Shown here: in pieces, positions 35,479 through 47,691 of the stretch
Layout of the letters: each line of letters begins with the position of its first letter
How positions within the stretch are numbered: the stretch's first letter is position 1
NCBI GenBank assembly: GCA_032209605.1
Contig: JASFXZ010000003.1
Location: 10,418,807 to 10,482,806 of the forward strand
DNA length: 64,000 bases
Reading direction: 5' to 3'
Source: Mactromeris polynyma
Lineage: Eukaryota; Mollusca; Bivalvia; Venerida; Mactridae
The notes under the pieces: model-generated
What the model was told of the DNA's origin: nothing
The model's database searches: none
The model's input: only the letters and a program-made list of their open reading frames with translations
Program-made: the position numbers and the translations under genes

Positions 35479-38400
35479 ATGCATTGTGGGATACTTGCGT
35501 GTGCCCTGGTGGCCCTTGCGTTGATTTCTGTCGGGACTTGTTCCCCGGTTTCCCCGTATGACCGCTATGCCCGGGAATCAATGCATGCAGCCGCCGATAA
35601 GTATGGCGCTCAGTTTGTACGAGCAATATCGGCGAACGGAAGGGTAAGTTTTTTACTTATTACCTTGAACATATTCTTTACAGGATCTAAGCATTGTTGT
35701 CGCTATAAGATCATCATTATGGTTTCTAGTTAACTCGTACCATAGTTAACTCGTACCTGCATTTTATAAACCGTTAGTATTTAGAGTTATTCTTTTTAAA
35801 ATTAAGTTTTAATGTATTTTCCTGTATTCTTTGACCAATTGTGTACTGTATAAATATATTGGTAATGTTTGTCAGTACTTATTATGCGGCAGCTTATACT
35901 AGTTGGTCAACTCGTACCTTCGGTTAAACAAGTCATATTCAAGTAATACAAACACTTATTAATAGAGTTAATCTGGTTAAAAGAAGCATTTCCTGTATTG
36001 TGTGGCTCAAGCATGATCAGTGTAAACATATCAAACTTTCACAGTAACGTTTATGTATATGTTATAGCTCATATATTGCAATTATAAGCAAATTAAGTGC
36101 AAGGGAGCGTCAGCGACCGCAGCACTTAATTTGTTTATAATTATAATATGTGAGTTATAACCGGCTTATAGTTAACTCCATATTGATCACTTACCAGATT
36201 TACTTAATAGATATTGTGCGAAATGCCATAATAAATGGATAAGTTGGCCAAAAAATTGAAAAAAATTCTGGATGCTCATTGGATGTAAGACACAACAAGA
36301 GGCGGAGTGAACTATAACATTACTTAATAGTAGGCGGAAAATGCCTGTTGGTCAACTCGTACCATCGTAATTCAAGTCACATTCTAATCATACAAAATGC
36401 ACAAAATATTTAATTAATCTTATTGCAAAATGTTCACAATACTGATGTCAATCCTAAATGATATCTGAAAGAAAACTATAACATATGCATCGGCATACAG
36501 CTTAAAGTAATAAAAAAGTAACAACAAATTGAGAGGTACGAGTTAACCAAAACAGGTACGTGTTGACCAATTACGAGTTAACTAAGGTACGAGTTGAGCA
36601 GTTACCATCATTATTAGGCCATCCTTAAAAAATTGTTTGTTTGCAGTTACGCGGCCGACTTATGAAAAATGCCGCGACTCAAATTGTTTACGTCATCGGT
36701 GGAAAAAAACGTTTTCCGTCTTTTAGCCGTTACAGTACTAAACTAAAAAAACCTACCTACCCACTGTTAAAATTCCGGATTGCGTTACTGCAAACAAGGA
36801 TGGCTTTATCATTAAAATGCTGGTGTTGCGTATGTTTGGCAACATTTTCAAGCTTCGATTTGAACTTAAAATAGGCAAATTTTATTGACCTGCCAGTGTT
36901 ACTGATTTTTGGAATGGCATGCAACTCCAATCTGCTGATGAACGAAAGCATTCATCTACTGTTGTTAATAGGAGGATGACTATTTTGGTGAAATAATTGT
37001 TTTGACGATAATTCCTGTAACAAATTACCTCGTTACGTGACAGTGTATGATTTTGTTTAACTTCACTGATATAATGCTCCTACGCATTTAACAAAACTTG
37101 TAAGTGTGCACTTTTTTAATGTCGAAAATCTTTTTTTGTTAATAACATTCGTACACAAAACTTTGTGTATTGGATATATACTACATGAAGAGCATGATTC
37201 TCGGGTCAAAATAATCGATTTCAATAGCACGGTGCATTGAGTCAGGATGGGCACACGCGCTATTAGTCTCTTTCCAATCAAAAAGATCATCTTAAACTGG
37301 GACCTGCAGTACTGATTTTTTCGCATCATCACATTTATTGATTTTATTTCTTCAATCTCTGGATTTATGACATGAAATTTAATAAAACATTATGCCAGGT
37401 ATCTACGCTACATTTCTTTAAACATTTCTGCAACAAAATCTTATCTAGTTAAAGACTTATAATGTTATTTATTAAATGAAATTCGCGAACCATAACTAGA
37501 TAACCCGTTAGATTATATACATCATAATACGGTAACAGGTGGCAGTTCTGGGCTCTTTCAAGCCCGTTTTTAGTCTTATGATATTTATCTTGCAGAAAAA
37601 GTATCACGAAAATTAACCAGATAGCTAGATAATTATCGCGGAATTTAAGTGGTTAACACGAAACAATTCGTAAACGTTATCATTTTAACTGGTGGCAGTA
37701 ATCTGCCACCAAACGCACTAATATTAACCAAGATACGGTCATATTTATACCTGCACACTTAAAAGTTTTAAAGTGTTTACTGTACATGTACAACTGAAAC
37801 AGTACATGTTTGCAATCGTGTCATGTAATTAGGTATCAATGTAGTTTGATAAACGAAGACTGAACCAATAGTTCCTGATAACTGATGAGTACAGTATCAA
37901 AAATCAAAATAAATCACCATGAACATTTATCGATTTTCGACATGCATGTTTACAATATCGTTTAAAATATAACACGAATGTGTACATGTATGTTCATTGT
38001 TGCTCATAACCCTTATGAGAGTTGAAATATGCAATTTAAATATGTTTGTACATGTTTCTATGACAACAGGGAGGATATGACTACTATTACAGACATTATT
38101 ACTACTACGACGTAACCTTCGTGGTAAAATACCACTATCGACCTTACACGGTACGTATACATTTATTATATATACCGTACATACTCTCTAGAGCAGCATC
38201 CTTTGGGAGTTTCTGATTTCGTCTGTTATTGAGGGGTTTCTTCCTTACCAAACTGACAAACTTTTAAAATTAGAATGTTTGGCTGCAGTTGATTTTGATT
38301 TAAAAAAGCTTAAAATTAAGGATTTATAAGAATTCAAATATCTCAAAATGGTTTATATAAACCTGCCAACATTATGTTGATGGTTTCCGAAAACTTCGTC

Positions 38401-40130
38401 ATACAAACATAATGGCAGATTAATAGCTCTTTTGACCAGAATATACTTTGTTCAAAACTTAACATATAAGTACTGTTGTTACCGTCAACAAATAACACAT
38501 CAATACTCATAGTATAATTCCCCCTTTCCCCATGAGCAGCTCCTTGACTTCATATAATAATCATGTTCTGTTCTCCCCCATTTCGACCCATTGTCACTGG
38601 GTTTCCTAGCTTATCCAATCAAACCATTTCCCCTTGTTGTCCCCTTATATTCTCCAAAGCCGTATTGATAGTCATGCAGACAATTCTCATTGGTATTTGC
38701 CCAAACACCTCCGTAGTTCATAACTAGTGGTTCATGGGAATTGTGTAGGTAGGCATTGTCTTGTGTCCCCTGTATCGCTGGGAATTGTGTAGGTAGGCAT
38801 TGTCTTGTGTCCCCTGTATCGCTGGGAATTGTGTAGGTAGGCATTGTCTTGTGTCCCCTGTATCGCTGGGAATTGTGTAGGTAGGCATTGTCTTGTGTCC
38901 CCTGTATCGCTGGGAATTGTGTAGGCAGGCATTGTCTTGTGTCCCCTATATCGCTGGGAATTGTGTAGGTAGGCATTGTGTTGTGTCCCCTGTATCGCTG
39001 GGAAGTGTGTGGGTAGGCATTGTCTTGTGTCCCCTGTATCGCTGGGAATTGTGTAGGTAGGCATTGTCTTGTGTCCCCTGTATCGCTGGGAATTGTGTAG
39101 GTAGGCATTGTCTTGTGTCCACTGTATCGCTGGGAATTGTGTAGGTAGGCATTGTCTTGTGTCCCCTGTATCGCTGGGAATTGTGTAGATAGGCATTGTC
39201 TTGTGTCCCCTGTATCGCTGGGAATTGTGTAGGCAGGCATTGTCTTGTGTCCCCTGTATCGCTGGGAATTGTGTAGGCAGGCATTGTCTTGTGTCCACTG
39301 TATCGCTGGGAATTGTGTAGGCAGGCATTGTCTTGTGTCCACTGTATCGCTGGGAATTGTGTAGGCAGGCATTGTCTTGTGTCCCCTGTATCGCTGGGAA
39401 TTGTGTAGGCAGGCATTGTCTTGTGTCCCCTGTATCGCTGGGAATTGTGTAGGCAGGCATTGTCTTGTGTCCCCTGTATCGCTGGGAATTGTGTAGGTAG
39501 GCATTGTCTTGTGTCCCCTGTATCGCTGGGAATTGTGTAGGTAGGCATTGTCTTGTGTCCCCTGTATCGCTGGGAATTGTGTAGGTAGGCATTGTCTTGT
39601 GTCCCCTGTATCGCTGATAATTGTGTAGGTAGGCATTGTCTTGTGTCCCCTGTATCGCTGGGAATTGTGTAGGTAGGCATTGTCTTGTGTCCCCTGTATC
39701 GCTGGGAATTGTGTAGGCAGGCATTGTCTTGTGTCCCCTGTACACCATAATCTATCTCATATTCCTTTTCTCTGTATTAGTGACATGAAATATATAAAAA
39801 TAAATTGAACTAAAAAAGCACAGGCTTATGCAAGTTTCGTTCCTGCTAAGCATGATAAAACAATATTTTAATCGGTTTTACATTGTAATAGTTCGTATTA
39901 AAGATGTCTTAGCGAATGCAGCTAGAACGCTGGATAAAGCTCGTTCACATAGTGTACGTTCGGATGGACCGGATACATGTTTTAGCATAGTGTCATTATC
40001 TTTCAGCACTACATCTGTGACGCAACAGCCCACTGGAGACGGGGTTATTTGCACCATGTGGATACACGGGGCTGCCGTCGCGCCTAACCTTTTAACAACA
40101 ACAACAACTACTACAACAATAATGGGTTGA
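35479..40130 (+). CDS. Array copy 3: secreted tyrosine-rich protein, unrecognised family
   Basis: Exons 35479-35643, 38070-38154 and 39892-40130, with donors GTAAGT and GTATAC and acceptors ACAACAG and TAATAG. They join in phases 0 and 1 to an open frame of 162 aa. The signal peptide is MHCGILACALVALALISVGT. A helix follows (RESMHAAADKYGAQF). Exon 2 is strikingly tyrosine-rich (11 of 28 residues; GGYDYYYRHYYYYDV). Exon 3 has the IKDVLANAARTLDKARS helix, a cysteine in DTCFSI and another in VICTMW, possibly paired. The last ten residues (polythreonine then IMG) come from an ACA/ACT trinucleotide tract. Introns have gained a large DNA element (intron 1) and the 44-bp minisatellite (intron 2). 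It is the best-preserved copy. Function is unknown; a role in an adhesive, defensive or extracellular matrix secretion is speculation. Confidence 0.65.
35721..36606. mobile_element. 886-bp DNA element in intron 1, 8-bp target duplication
   Basis: Inverted ends GGTTTCTAGTTAACTCGTAC and, in inverse, GGTAACTGCTCAACTCGTAC. A second internal GTTAACTCGTA follows in both arms. ATCATTAT flanks both sides (35713-35720 and 36607-36614). Unit 2 lacks the insertion in the same intron. An 8-bp duplication is typical of hAT- or P-type elements. It has no transposase frame and encloses another MITE (36061-36318). Confidence 0.75.
36061..36318. mobile_element. Nested GTTATAG-ended MITE
   Basis: Begins GTTATAGCTCATATATTGCA and ends GGAGTGAACTATAAC. 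It sits inside the 886-bp element, so it is the younger insertion. Related copies lie at 32020-32289 and 31100-31268. Confidence 0.65.
38515..38735 (+). repeat. Dispersed repeat copy, intron 2 of copy 3
   Basis: Reads TTCCCCCTTTCCCCATGAGC, CCCCATTTCGACCCATTGTC, ACTGGGTTTCCTAGCTTATC and CCCCTTGTTGTCCCCTTATA, running straight into the minisatellite. Confidence 0.65.
38736..39741. repeat. 44-bp minisatellite, ~23 copies
   Basis: Twenty-three tandem 44-bp units, each starting GGGAATTGTGTAGGTAGGCA and ending CCCCTGTATCGCT. Variation is concentrated at a few positions. GTAGG(T/C)AGG has the C form in unit 5, in units 12-17 as a block, and in unit 23; CC(C/A)CT has the A form in a few scattered units. 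On the minus strand no frame of the 44-mer has a stop, so three overlapping frames of 244-341 codons run through it. These encode a repetitive 44-residue cycle and are artefacts. The tract lies in intron 2 of copy 3 and grew from a single-copy sequence still visible at 29735 and 49925. Confidence 0.9.
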
Positions 40131-40950
40131 ACAATTAAGAACATATTTTCCGCATATAAAATGAGCAACTTCTCAAATTTATTTTGAGAATCTTGAGTTA
40201 TTTCATTTCATCAAACCGTTTGAATTCCTTGCGATACAGATATCGTACAATATATCATTTCAGTTGATTTTTATAAGAAAACTACTCTTTTTATAAAAGA
40301 ACCAAATCTGCTATATCACTCTAACGACGCCCATTGCATTTCAACTATATGTTACAAATTCAAATTGTAATGAAGGATTATTGCTTTCAAACATTTCCGA
40401 TTTGTTTGTTCTAAATACAAATATTGAATGGGTGTTAGCTTGAAAAATCGTCGTAACATCCATTTTACTTGTTCGATTTGTAGCTCAAACATAATAAATC
40501 ATCCCTCTGTTTGTGCATCGGTGTTTCTTTCTTTACGGATGGCAGAAAATAGCAACAAAAACAACATAAGAAGTTGCAGAACTACGGTTGGATAGAGATG
40601 GCATGCGTGAAATAATTTTAATCTCGTTCCCACGACTTAGTATCATGACTTAACTGCCTCGTTTCCACGATATAGATATCACGTGGCAACGACTTACTAA
40701 CTCGTTCCCTCGACATAAAAAAAAATTCACAAATATCACCTCTATGCCACCGTACAGAGCTATGTTAGATTGCTGTATGTTTTATTCAAATAGCAAGATG
40801 CATCTTAAACAGATTATCACATCAATCAAAAGCAAACAGGCGTGAGTCTATTGCCAGCATCTTAATAAACAATTGATAGATATTAACACCGGAACTTGTC
40901 ACGAGTTATTTCCCCTTCTAGTTCTCTTCTTTAGTGTATATATAAAGTAC
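40131..40950. other. 3' flank of copy 3
   Basis: Non-coding, alignable with the flanks of copies 2 and 4. Contains the 21-22 bp CTCGT..CCACGA degenerate repeat at 40623-40722 and ACCTCTATGCCACCGTACAG. Confidence 0.55.
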
Positions 40951-40954
40951 TAAA

Positions 40955-41137
40955 TGTACAGCTAACTACAATAATATGACCACCATTGTGACCCTTAAAA
41001 ACTGGTTTTAATATTGAGATGGCATTGATACTGAGGTTGAATAAAGAGCAAAGTAATGAAAATGGATTTGAAAATTGTGTTTTTGATATAGAGGAGGTAT
41101 TTTTATTGAGGTGGTCTTTAAGTGAGGTTTAACTGTA
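40955..41137. mobile_element. CAGTAAAACCTCAATAAT-family MITE (degenerate)
   Basis: Shares TTGAATAAAGAGCAAA, GATTTGAAAATTGTGTT and GAGGTGGTCTTTAAGTGAGG with the copies at 51295-51482, 54696-54894, 56615-56790, 60551-60732 and 63495-63672. Better-preserved members have ends TACAGTAAAACCTCA and its inverse, with TA flanks, as for Tc1/mariner-derived MITEs. Confidence 0.6.
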
Positions 41138-41297
41138 TATATACATATACTATTTGGGAACGGTTGCAAACAAACTTTGAGATTGTCAGCCAATGAAAAC
41201 ATGCTTTGCAAAATAGTGTCCAAAACACACCGTTATTTTACTTAAGTCTATATTCGGGAGCTTCTGTGAGATTTTGTATCCATAACCAGCCCTTGCC

Positions 41298-41550
41298 CCG
41301 ATCTCCCGAAGCATCTCAAATCAAAATCTCAGCTCAATATTGAGATTTGGCTCAAATCTGAGTCAGAATTTCAGCCAAATCTCATTTTGCATCTCTTGAA
41401 AAAAATCAAGAAAATTTGAATCTCATTTTTATCGTTTTGTGACATCGATTTTGAATACGGTATAAGAGATGAGAAAATTCTCACTGATTCGAGACAATAT
41501 TTGAGCTTGGATTTTTGCCTATTTGAGACGCTTCGAGCGATCGGGGCCTG
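41298..41550. mobile_element. MITE with GCCCCGATC ends, ~250 bp
   Basis: The left end is GCCCCGATCTCCCGAAGCAT plus CTCAAAT; the right end is its imperfect inverse (ATTTGAGACG then CTTCGAGCGATCGGGGC). The interior is full of AATCTCA and CTCAAATCT words. Possible three-base flanks CTT and CTG. Confidence 0.6.
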
Positions 41551-43330
41551 CTTGCCAAATCATATTCATCCTAGTCATTACATACAAGTGACCACAGTAT
41601 TGGTCTAAACTATCCGTACACATGATTGTTTTATCACTCACAAATATCCTGTCTCAAAACCAAAATCCCCGAAGGTTCATCCTAACACTTTTACGTTATT
41701 GAGATATTTTAGGCGCTAAAATCATACTTTGTGCACGCTTACGTTCATCAATTTTTCGACAGCATCCCAGCACATCTAGTCACAAAGTGCCTTCACGTGT
41801 CTGTACAACTCACTTAAATAACTGATGGCCTTCCAAGTGCACATTTATTTATTTAAACTTTATAGTCGTATAAGTCAGATATTACATCACTGGGTTCGTC
41901 CTATGGACGTAAGAAAACTATAAGACAAAAAATAACAACATCTTTTTAATCGACTTCCCCGAATAACAAAATATAACTCCGAGTGCAAACTTTTTCGGAA
42001 ATTGAAATTTTGATCTTCGATTTTACGGAAAATTAGGAGTTTAAGTTATCACAAGGACATTAAAACACGTCTCAATCACCAGATAATTAACTATTTGTGT
42101 TTGCAAATGCATATCTGGCACAATTTACCACACGGTATGTATATATTCCATTTATATTTATTTGATAACGGTTGTAAGGCCAGAATTTGTTTATTTTCTG
42201 TTTTACAGGAAATATAAAAATAATTAGGTCTACAGGGCGAAATAAACATAAAAACAAAATTTTAAATATTGAACACTCTGCAAAAAAATAAAACATTAAA
42301 AATGCATTTTTTTCATTTTTACTGCTATTTTCTATTACTGGAGTTTTTCGGCCCTCCCGTAAAACAGAAAATAAAAAAATGCTGGCCTAAACAAATGAGG
42401 TTGTCAGCCATAGTAGTGATATTGCGCAAAGTTGACATTAATAATTATAATATCGTGTTTCGAATTTTCTCAAGCGTGTTACAGCCGTGTCAATCTTGAC
42501 GAAACTTTTAAAGTGATTAAAATACCGAAATAATCGGTTGTTCTCTCTGAAAAATGCCACAAATCTCAATGGAACATAACAAATAATGAAAATCGTCGAA
42601 TATCACGCTATTGAATTAAGATATCACGAAAATTTCTATTTCAAACTGAACATTCACTGAGAAAAATGTATGAAACCTGCATTGAAGAAACTTCTCGAAA
42701 ATTCATGAACATGTTTTCCATACAGCATGCAAACAGTCCTGCATAATAATATAAACAATACAATTAATATTCTTTATCTATATAGGATATGTCTTTAAGT
42801 TACAGAAGCGTAAACTTACCTGACATGAGACCTTCTGAAAGAGAGCATAAATATCATGCGCCAATCCAGAGAGGCGGGGGATCCGGACCCCCCTGAGAAT
42901 TTGGCAAAACAAGGATGTTCATATCTAATTCTATATCAAGAGAGGGACACAAATTCAAGAGTATCGATGCTTTTGTCCAAAATTAGCGTATTACTCGTAC
43001 ATTACAAGAAAACGCATTGCATTGCAAACCCTAGAGATTCAATTTCATCAGCAAATGGTCATATGTTATGTAACATCTATTCAACGTCATCACTAACTTT
43101 CATTTACGCTGTACAATCATGAAACAATTACAATATATCAACATTAATTGTCTACTATATGTATATATATTTGGTCAATAACAGTTTTATGCATCTCATC
43201 TCTGACAGCTTTCGCATTTAACGTAGACATAGTTGCACGTTAAAAGCGTAAACCATATGAGTATGTTCGATAGATTCACTGGAACAATTTAGTAAGCTAG
43301 AATACACTCAACAAAATTTCTAAACGTCCA
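41551..43330. other. Intergenic between units 3 and 4
   Basis: No supported gene. Around 42180-42400 a GCCAGAATTTGTTTATTTTC segment and a later inverse AAAACAGAAAATAAAAAAAT with GGCC form a loose inverted pair, related to 30970-31040. The stretch 43040-43320 matches 16500-16900. A conserved-looking minus-strand run at about 41760-41830 (WKAISYLSELYRHVKALCD then stop) has no acceptor in front of it and is left uncalled. Confidence 0.4.
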
Positions 43331-44045
43331 CTTGGTATTTCATCGAAATATAAGAACAGAAACAAATGTACACATTTGCGCCTATTGATCAGACGTGCAA
43401 CCAGAACTACTAATAAAAAAGGGTCAAAAATACAAACATTATATATTTTTATTATTTTCCAAATTCTATTTGAATTGATTAATTAATTTATAAAGTTAGT
43501 CATACTTATCGAATCGGAGTACCAGCATCAATCATACAGACAGCCCTAGCGCATTCTTTTATGTTGGACATACAACGTGTATTGCATTGCAATGCAATTT
43601 ACCGCTTACTGTACAGTACACGTAATCCAGGATTGAAGGTCGAAAGATTTAGTGGAATAGGTTGGCTATACAGTATAATGGAAGTATTGTCATGTGAAAC
43701 ATGAACTGAGATTCTTGAAGTTTACAAAAAAAACATCTGTAAGTTGGATATTGACATGTTTCTGAACCGAAAGTAGCTGATTTAGTCGGATTTTGACATG
43801 TTGAAGATTTTCTAATTTAATTTTTTAATTACGAACATGGAATGACATAAGGTTTCATTACATCAAAAACGCTTTTCATACGAGTTTATATGTCAGAATT
43901 TGTCGCATTTAACAGTTTATGCCAATAGTTCTACAGTGACACCAAAGAAGGTAATCAGAGGTTAAATGTCCCAGTATTTCAACTGACAGTTCCAAGGCTG
44001 TAAATTGCTGCATGGTTATTATTTATATTTGTGCTTTAGATGTAT
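43331..44045 (+). repeat. Upstream flank of unit 4
   Basis: Contains GGAATAGGTTGGCTATACAG (also near 8947 and 32950) and GACATGTTTCTGAACCGAAAG onward, matching 33053. Non-coding. Confidence 0.5.
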
Positions 44046-44050
44046 GTTAA

Positions 44051-44381
44051 AATTCCCTTTCCCCATGTGCAATTAGTTTACTTGATATAGTGTTCATGTA
44101 ATTTTCTCCCCACTTTCGGCCTATTGTTGCCAACTGTCTTGACTTGTCCTGTGATGTATTCAATCCATTAAATCCCCCTCCTGTTTGTCCTCATTAATTC
44201 CTTAGTCGTCTTTTATAGTCGACCGGCCATTCCTTGTGCCCCTGTTCCCTCGCGTATTTGCCCTTGCACCTCCTACAATGTCTGATGATGTATGGACTGT
44301 TGTTTTCCCGCAAGTCCGTGTGGGGAGACTTTGTCTTGTGTATGTGGCGTTTCCATGTAGCAACTTATTCTCTCTTTTATT
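44051..44381 (+). repeat. Reference copy of the ~330-bp dispersed repeat
   Basis: The most complete copy. It begins AATTCCCTTTCCCCATGTGC and passes through CCCACTTTCGGCCTATTGTT, TTGTCCTCATTAATTC, CCTTGTGCCCCTGTTCCC and CTTGCACCTCC. It ends GTGTATGTGGCGTTTCCATG then TAGCAACTTATTCTCTCTTT. No terminal inverted repeat or tRNA-like promoter is visible, so it is not an obvious MITE or tRNA-SINE. At least a dozen partial copies in both orientations lie in the window. The 134-aa minus frame (44202-44606) and 68-aa plus frame are shadows. Confidence 0.7.
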
Positions 44382-44609
44382 TAAGGCAACTTGTATCAAA
44401 TTAAATGAAGTAAAACTTATTTTCTTCAAGAAAAACATGTAATTCCTTACCGAATATGTAAAAACAATTATTACATACATTGTAAATCGATTACATAACA
44501 TAATAATGTAGTGTTGCTTTAAAACAGCATTAGTATCAAACAAATGATAAAAACATCCAAATTGAGCCATTACCAGAAACAAAACATATCCACGACGAGT
44601 GTACATAAA

Positions 44610-45940
44610 ATGGTGAAATATTTTGTGACTAGTCTTTCGTTTTTAAAATTTATTCTCAACGCTTTCCGCTTTCTCAAATATTATAAGATCATTTGGAACA
44701 GATGTGTTCTTTTTATCTGTAGACTTGATTTTTAATATATTGCTTTGACATCGCTAAGTTTTGACATTGATTTTAAACTTTAACCTTACTGTTATCCCTT
44801 GAACATTATAAAGTTTATGATTATAAAGTAGGATATGATATGTAAAGACCTTTACTAGGGTAGAAACTATTTATTTTTTCAAAACATCTGCATTATACAG
44901 CATATTCTCTTATTTAAGTTTACCCTAAACCTTCTTCAGATTGGTCCATCGAATTTCTCAGAAATCGGTATCCAAGCAACAGTAATTTCTTATCCTTTCG
45001 ACCGGTTACTTTCTCGTGTGTTTGTTTACACTCGCTGTTGACACATCTATCTGACTACCTCCGGCAGGTGCGCATGAATAATGACGTCATACCATGTTAT
45101 CGCAATTTTAAATATGATAAGCTGTTGTTGTTGTTGTAAAGCGTTTTGAATTAACAATATGTGTATTATATAGCATCCTGAAAGTCACGGAAGTACATTA
45201 ACAATTTACGGAAATCGCGACAAGGTCAAACAAAAGGCATTTTGTAAACAACTCTTGATGTCTTTAATATACGTTTTTACAGACAAAACATCAGCTATTG
45301 ATAACAAAAAACCAATGAGCGTAATAGTGCTACCTATACAAGCACAGTTCACCGTGTTTGCTGTTTATATGGATACTGTTTTCGCCCTTACTGGGTCTTG
45401 TATCAGCAGGGCAAAATCCCCATATCAAGTATAATACAGATACACACAGAAGACAAAAAATATGACGTCAATATGAACACGCTAAACAGTAAATTGATAC
45501 GTTGTGGTACGATATACAGCCAGTTTTGCTACCATGAATATTAAACAAGAACGCATGTCAATTAAATTATGTTCAACTGCAGACTGGACTTAGTTATAGT
45601 GCAATTACATATTAAAATGTTGACACCTATCAGTAACTATGCCCATAAAAAAGACAAATAAATGTTGAAAAAAGCAACCACACAATGGTCTTTTGTTTAA
45701 CCCTTGATTGGAGAAGATCTTTTAATTAAAGACCAAACTGTAATTGCAATGCTGATTATTAATTGTTCACATGTTTACAACTTGAGTTGTCATTTATTAC
45801 CACAACGATGTTTTTAATCACACGTGATGAATCTAAATGTTGATTTGGAAAGCTGATTAACACAATCATGATGTATTAATTAGACCTTACACTTTAAACC
45901 TAGAAAATAAAAATACATCGTGATCTGCACATGAATGATG
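44610..45940 (+). repeat. Upstream flank of unit 4, duplicated
   Basis: Matches flanks of units 2 and 3: ATATAGCATCCTGAAAGTCA, CAAAACATCAGCTATTGATA, and GACCAAACTGTAATTGCAAT. No gene seen. Confidence 0.55.
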
Positions 45941-45944
45941 GTTC

Positions 45945-46180
45945 TGTGGGGGTTGTTTTGATGGTGTTGTTGTTGCTACTAATATTACAGTAGTTTTTGG
46001 TGCTGTTGTTGTTATTATGTCTCCAACTCTCATATTGTTTTTGTGTTATGGCCTTTTTCAATTCATATATACTGAGTTGTTTGAAGACATATGTGTTTGT
46101 GTCAAAAACAACCTTCTAGTTGCTGATGTGGCTGCTGTTGTTGTAATTGGTGGTGTTGCTGCTGTTGTTGCATATGTTAT
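45945..46180 (+). repeat. GTT/GCT-rich tract, unit 4
   Basis: Low-complexity tract in two parts separated by about 110 bp of unrelated sequence. Gives an 81-aa open frame rich in valine and alanine that is not a gene. Confidence 0.6.
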
Positions 46181-46467
46181 GATGCTTATACCAAGTATTC
46201 GGATAGAAGGCTGTCGAATAAAGGAGGCCCGATTGTATTTGTATAAAGAAACATTTTTCTGAGTGTCAAGCCAGTACCTAGGGTATTGTCTTAAATGTTC
46301 TATAACATTCATTGCACGTTTATATTGTGATTATTATTAACTTACATTTTAATTCGCCAATGCAAATTTAAAGGTATTTTTATTAAAGTTAAATAATTCA
46401 GTGACAACAGTTTCGTACGGAGCCCCTAAAGCGACATCCGACACTTTTTTTGTTTAATGCATTTTTT

Positions 46468-46800
46468 AATTCATTTCGTTTTTACTAAGTAGCATTTCGT
46501 TTTAACGCAATGTAATGCGTTCAAACGAAATATTCTTTCATAACGACGAAAAAGTATTCCGCTTTCTCGAAATAGTATTGCGTAATTACGAGATGTTATT
46601 TCGTATAAACGGAATATCTTTTCGTTAAAACGGAATTTTATTTCGTAAAAAATCTCGTAATAATACTTCGTAAAACGATATACTTCAATTAGTAGTATCT
46701 CACTTTATTTCGTAATTACCAAATGGCATTTTGTAAACGAAATGATGTTGTATAATATTTCGTAAAAATGAGAATAATTGTATTTCGTTGCTACGAACTA
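46468..46800. repeat. ATTTCGT/ACGAAAT word array, unit 4
   Basis: Counterpart of 34705-35085, with TTTCGTAATTACGA, ATTTCGTATAAACGG and similar words upstream of copy 4. Confidence 0.65.
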
Positions 46801-47120
46801 AAATTTAGGTTGTTACATTTCAAGTAAAACTTTCGAATGTCACTTTAGGGATTCCTTAGTTTAAAAGTTAAAGGTGTCGAAAAACACGTTCATAGATGTG
46901 TTCCACTTAACATATTTAACCATAACCCGGATATTAGTTTTAACGAATTTATTCAGCGTCTTCAATCACACGTGTCTGAAATCCTTCATAAATTATTATT
47001 ATCCGTTTGATATATAGTTTTATTATCTATTTCATGGGGTTAAAGGACTACAAGTTAATAAATATGCATGAAATCATTTGATTAATTGGACGGTATGGTA
47101 TTTATAAACGTGTTTGACTC

Positions 47121-47128
47121 TATATAAA
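47121..47128 (+). promoter_or_regulatory. TATA box of array copy 4
   Basis: TATATAAA, 75 bp before the ATG, with the same downstream leader as copies 1-3, although the gene behind it is broken. Confidence 0.7.
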
Positions 47129-47691
47129 CAGCAGTGTCACCAACGCGTTGTTCAGCTTAATTGACTAGATTACAGTGAACATACTGTACAGTTAGTTATG
47201 CATTGTGGGATACTTGCGTGTGCCCTGGTGGCCGTTGCGTCGGGACATTGACATTTCTAAACATGTAGATCATGATTCTCGGGTCAAAGTTATCGATTTA
47301 AATATATTTAAATAACACGGCACACGCGCTATTAGACTCTTTCCAATGAACAAGGTCATCTTTAAGTGGGAGCTTCAGCACTGATCTGTTTTCGCATCAT
47401 CACATATATTTATTTTATTTGCTCAATCTCTAGATTTATGACATGAAATATAACTAAAATATATTACATGTACCAGGTATATACGCTATATTGTTTGAAA
47501 ATTACAGCAAGATCAGACTAATATTGACCAAGATATGTTCATATTTATACCTGCACACTTATAAGTTTTGTTAAGTGTTTATTGTACATGTAACACTGAA
47601 ACAGTACATGTGTGCAATCGTGTCATGTAATTATGTATCAATGTAGTTTGATAAACGAAGACTGATCCAACAGTTCCTGATAACTGATGAG

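Noticed and set aside
38611..39748. Three overlapping minus-strand open frames of 244-341 codons
   Set aside because: They are all readings of the same 44-bp tandem repeat inside an intron; every frame gives the same 44-residue cycle, so coding is very unlikely.
44202..44606. 134-aa minus-strand frame
   Set aside because: Antisense to the dispersed repeat at 44051-44381 and continuing into AT-rich flank.
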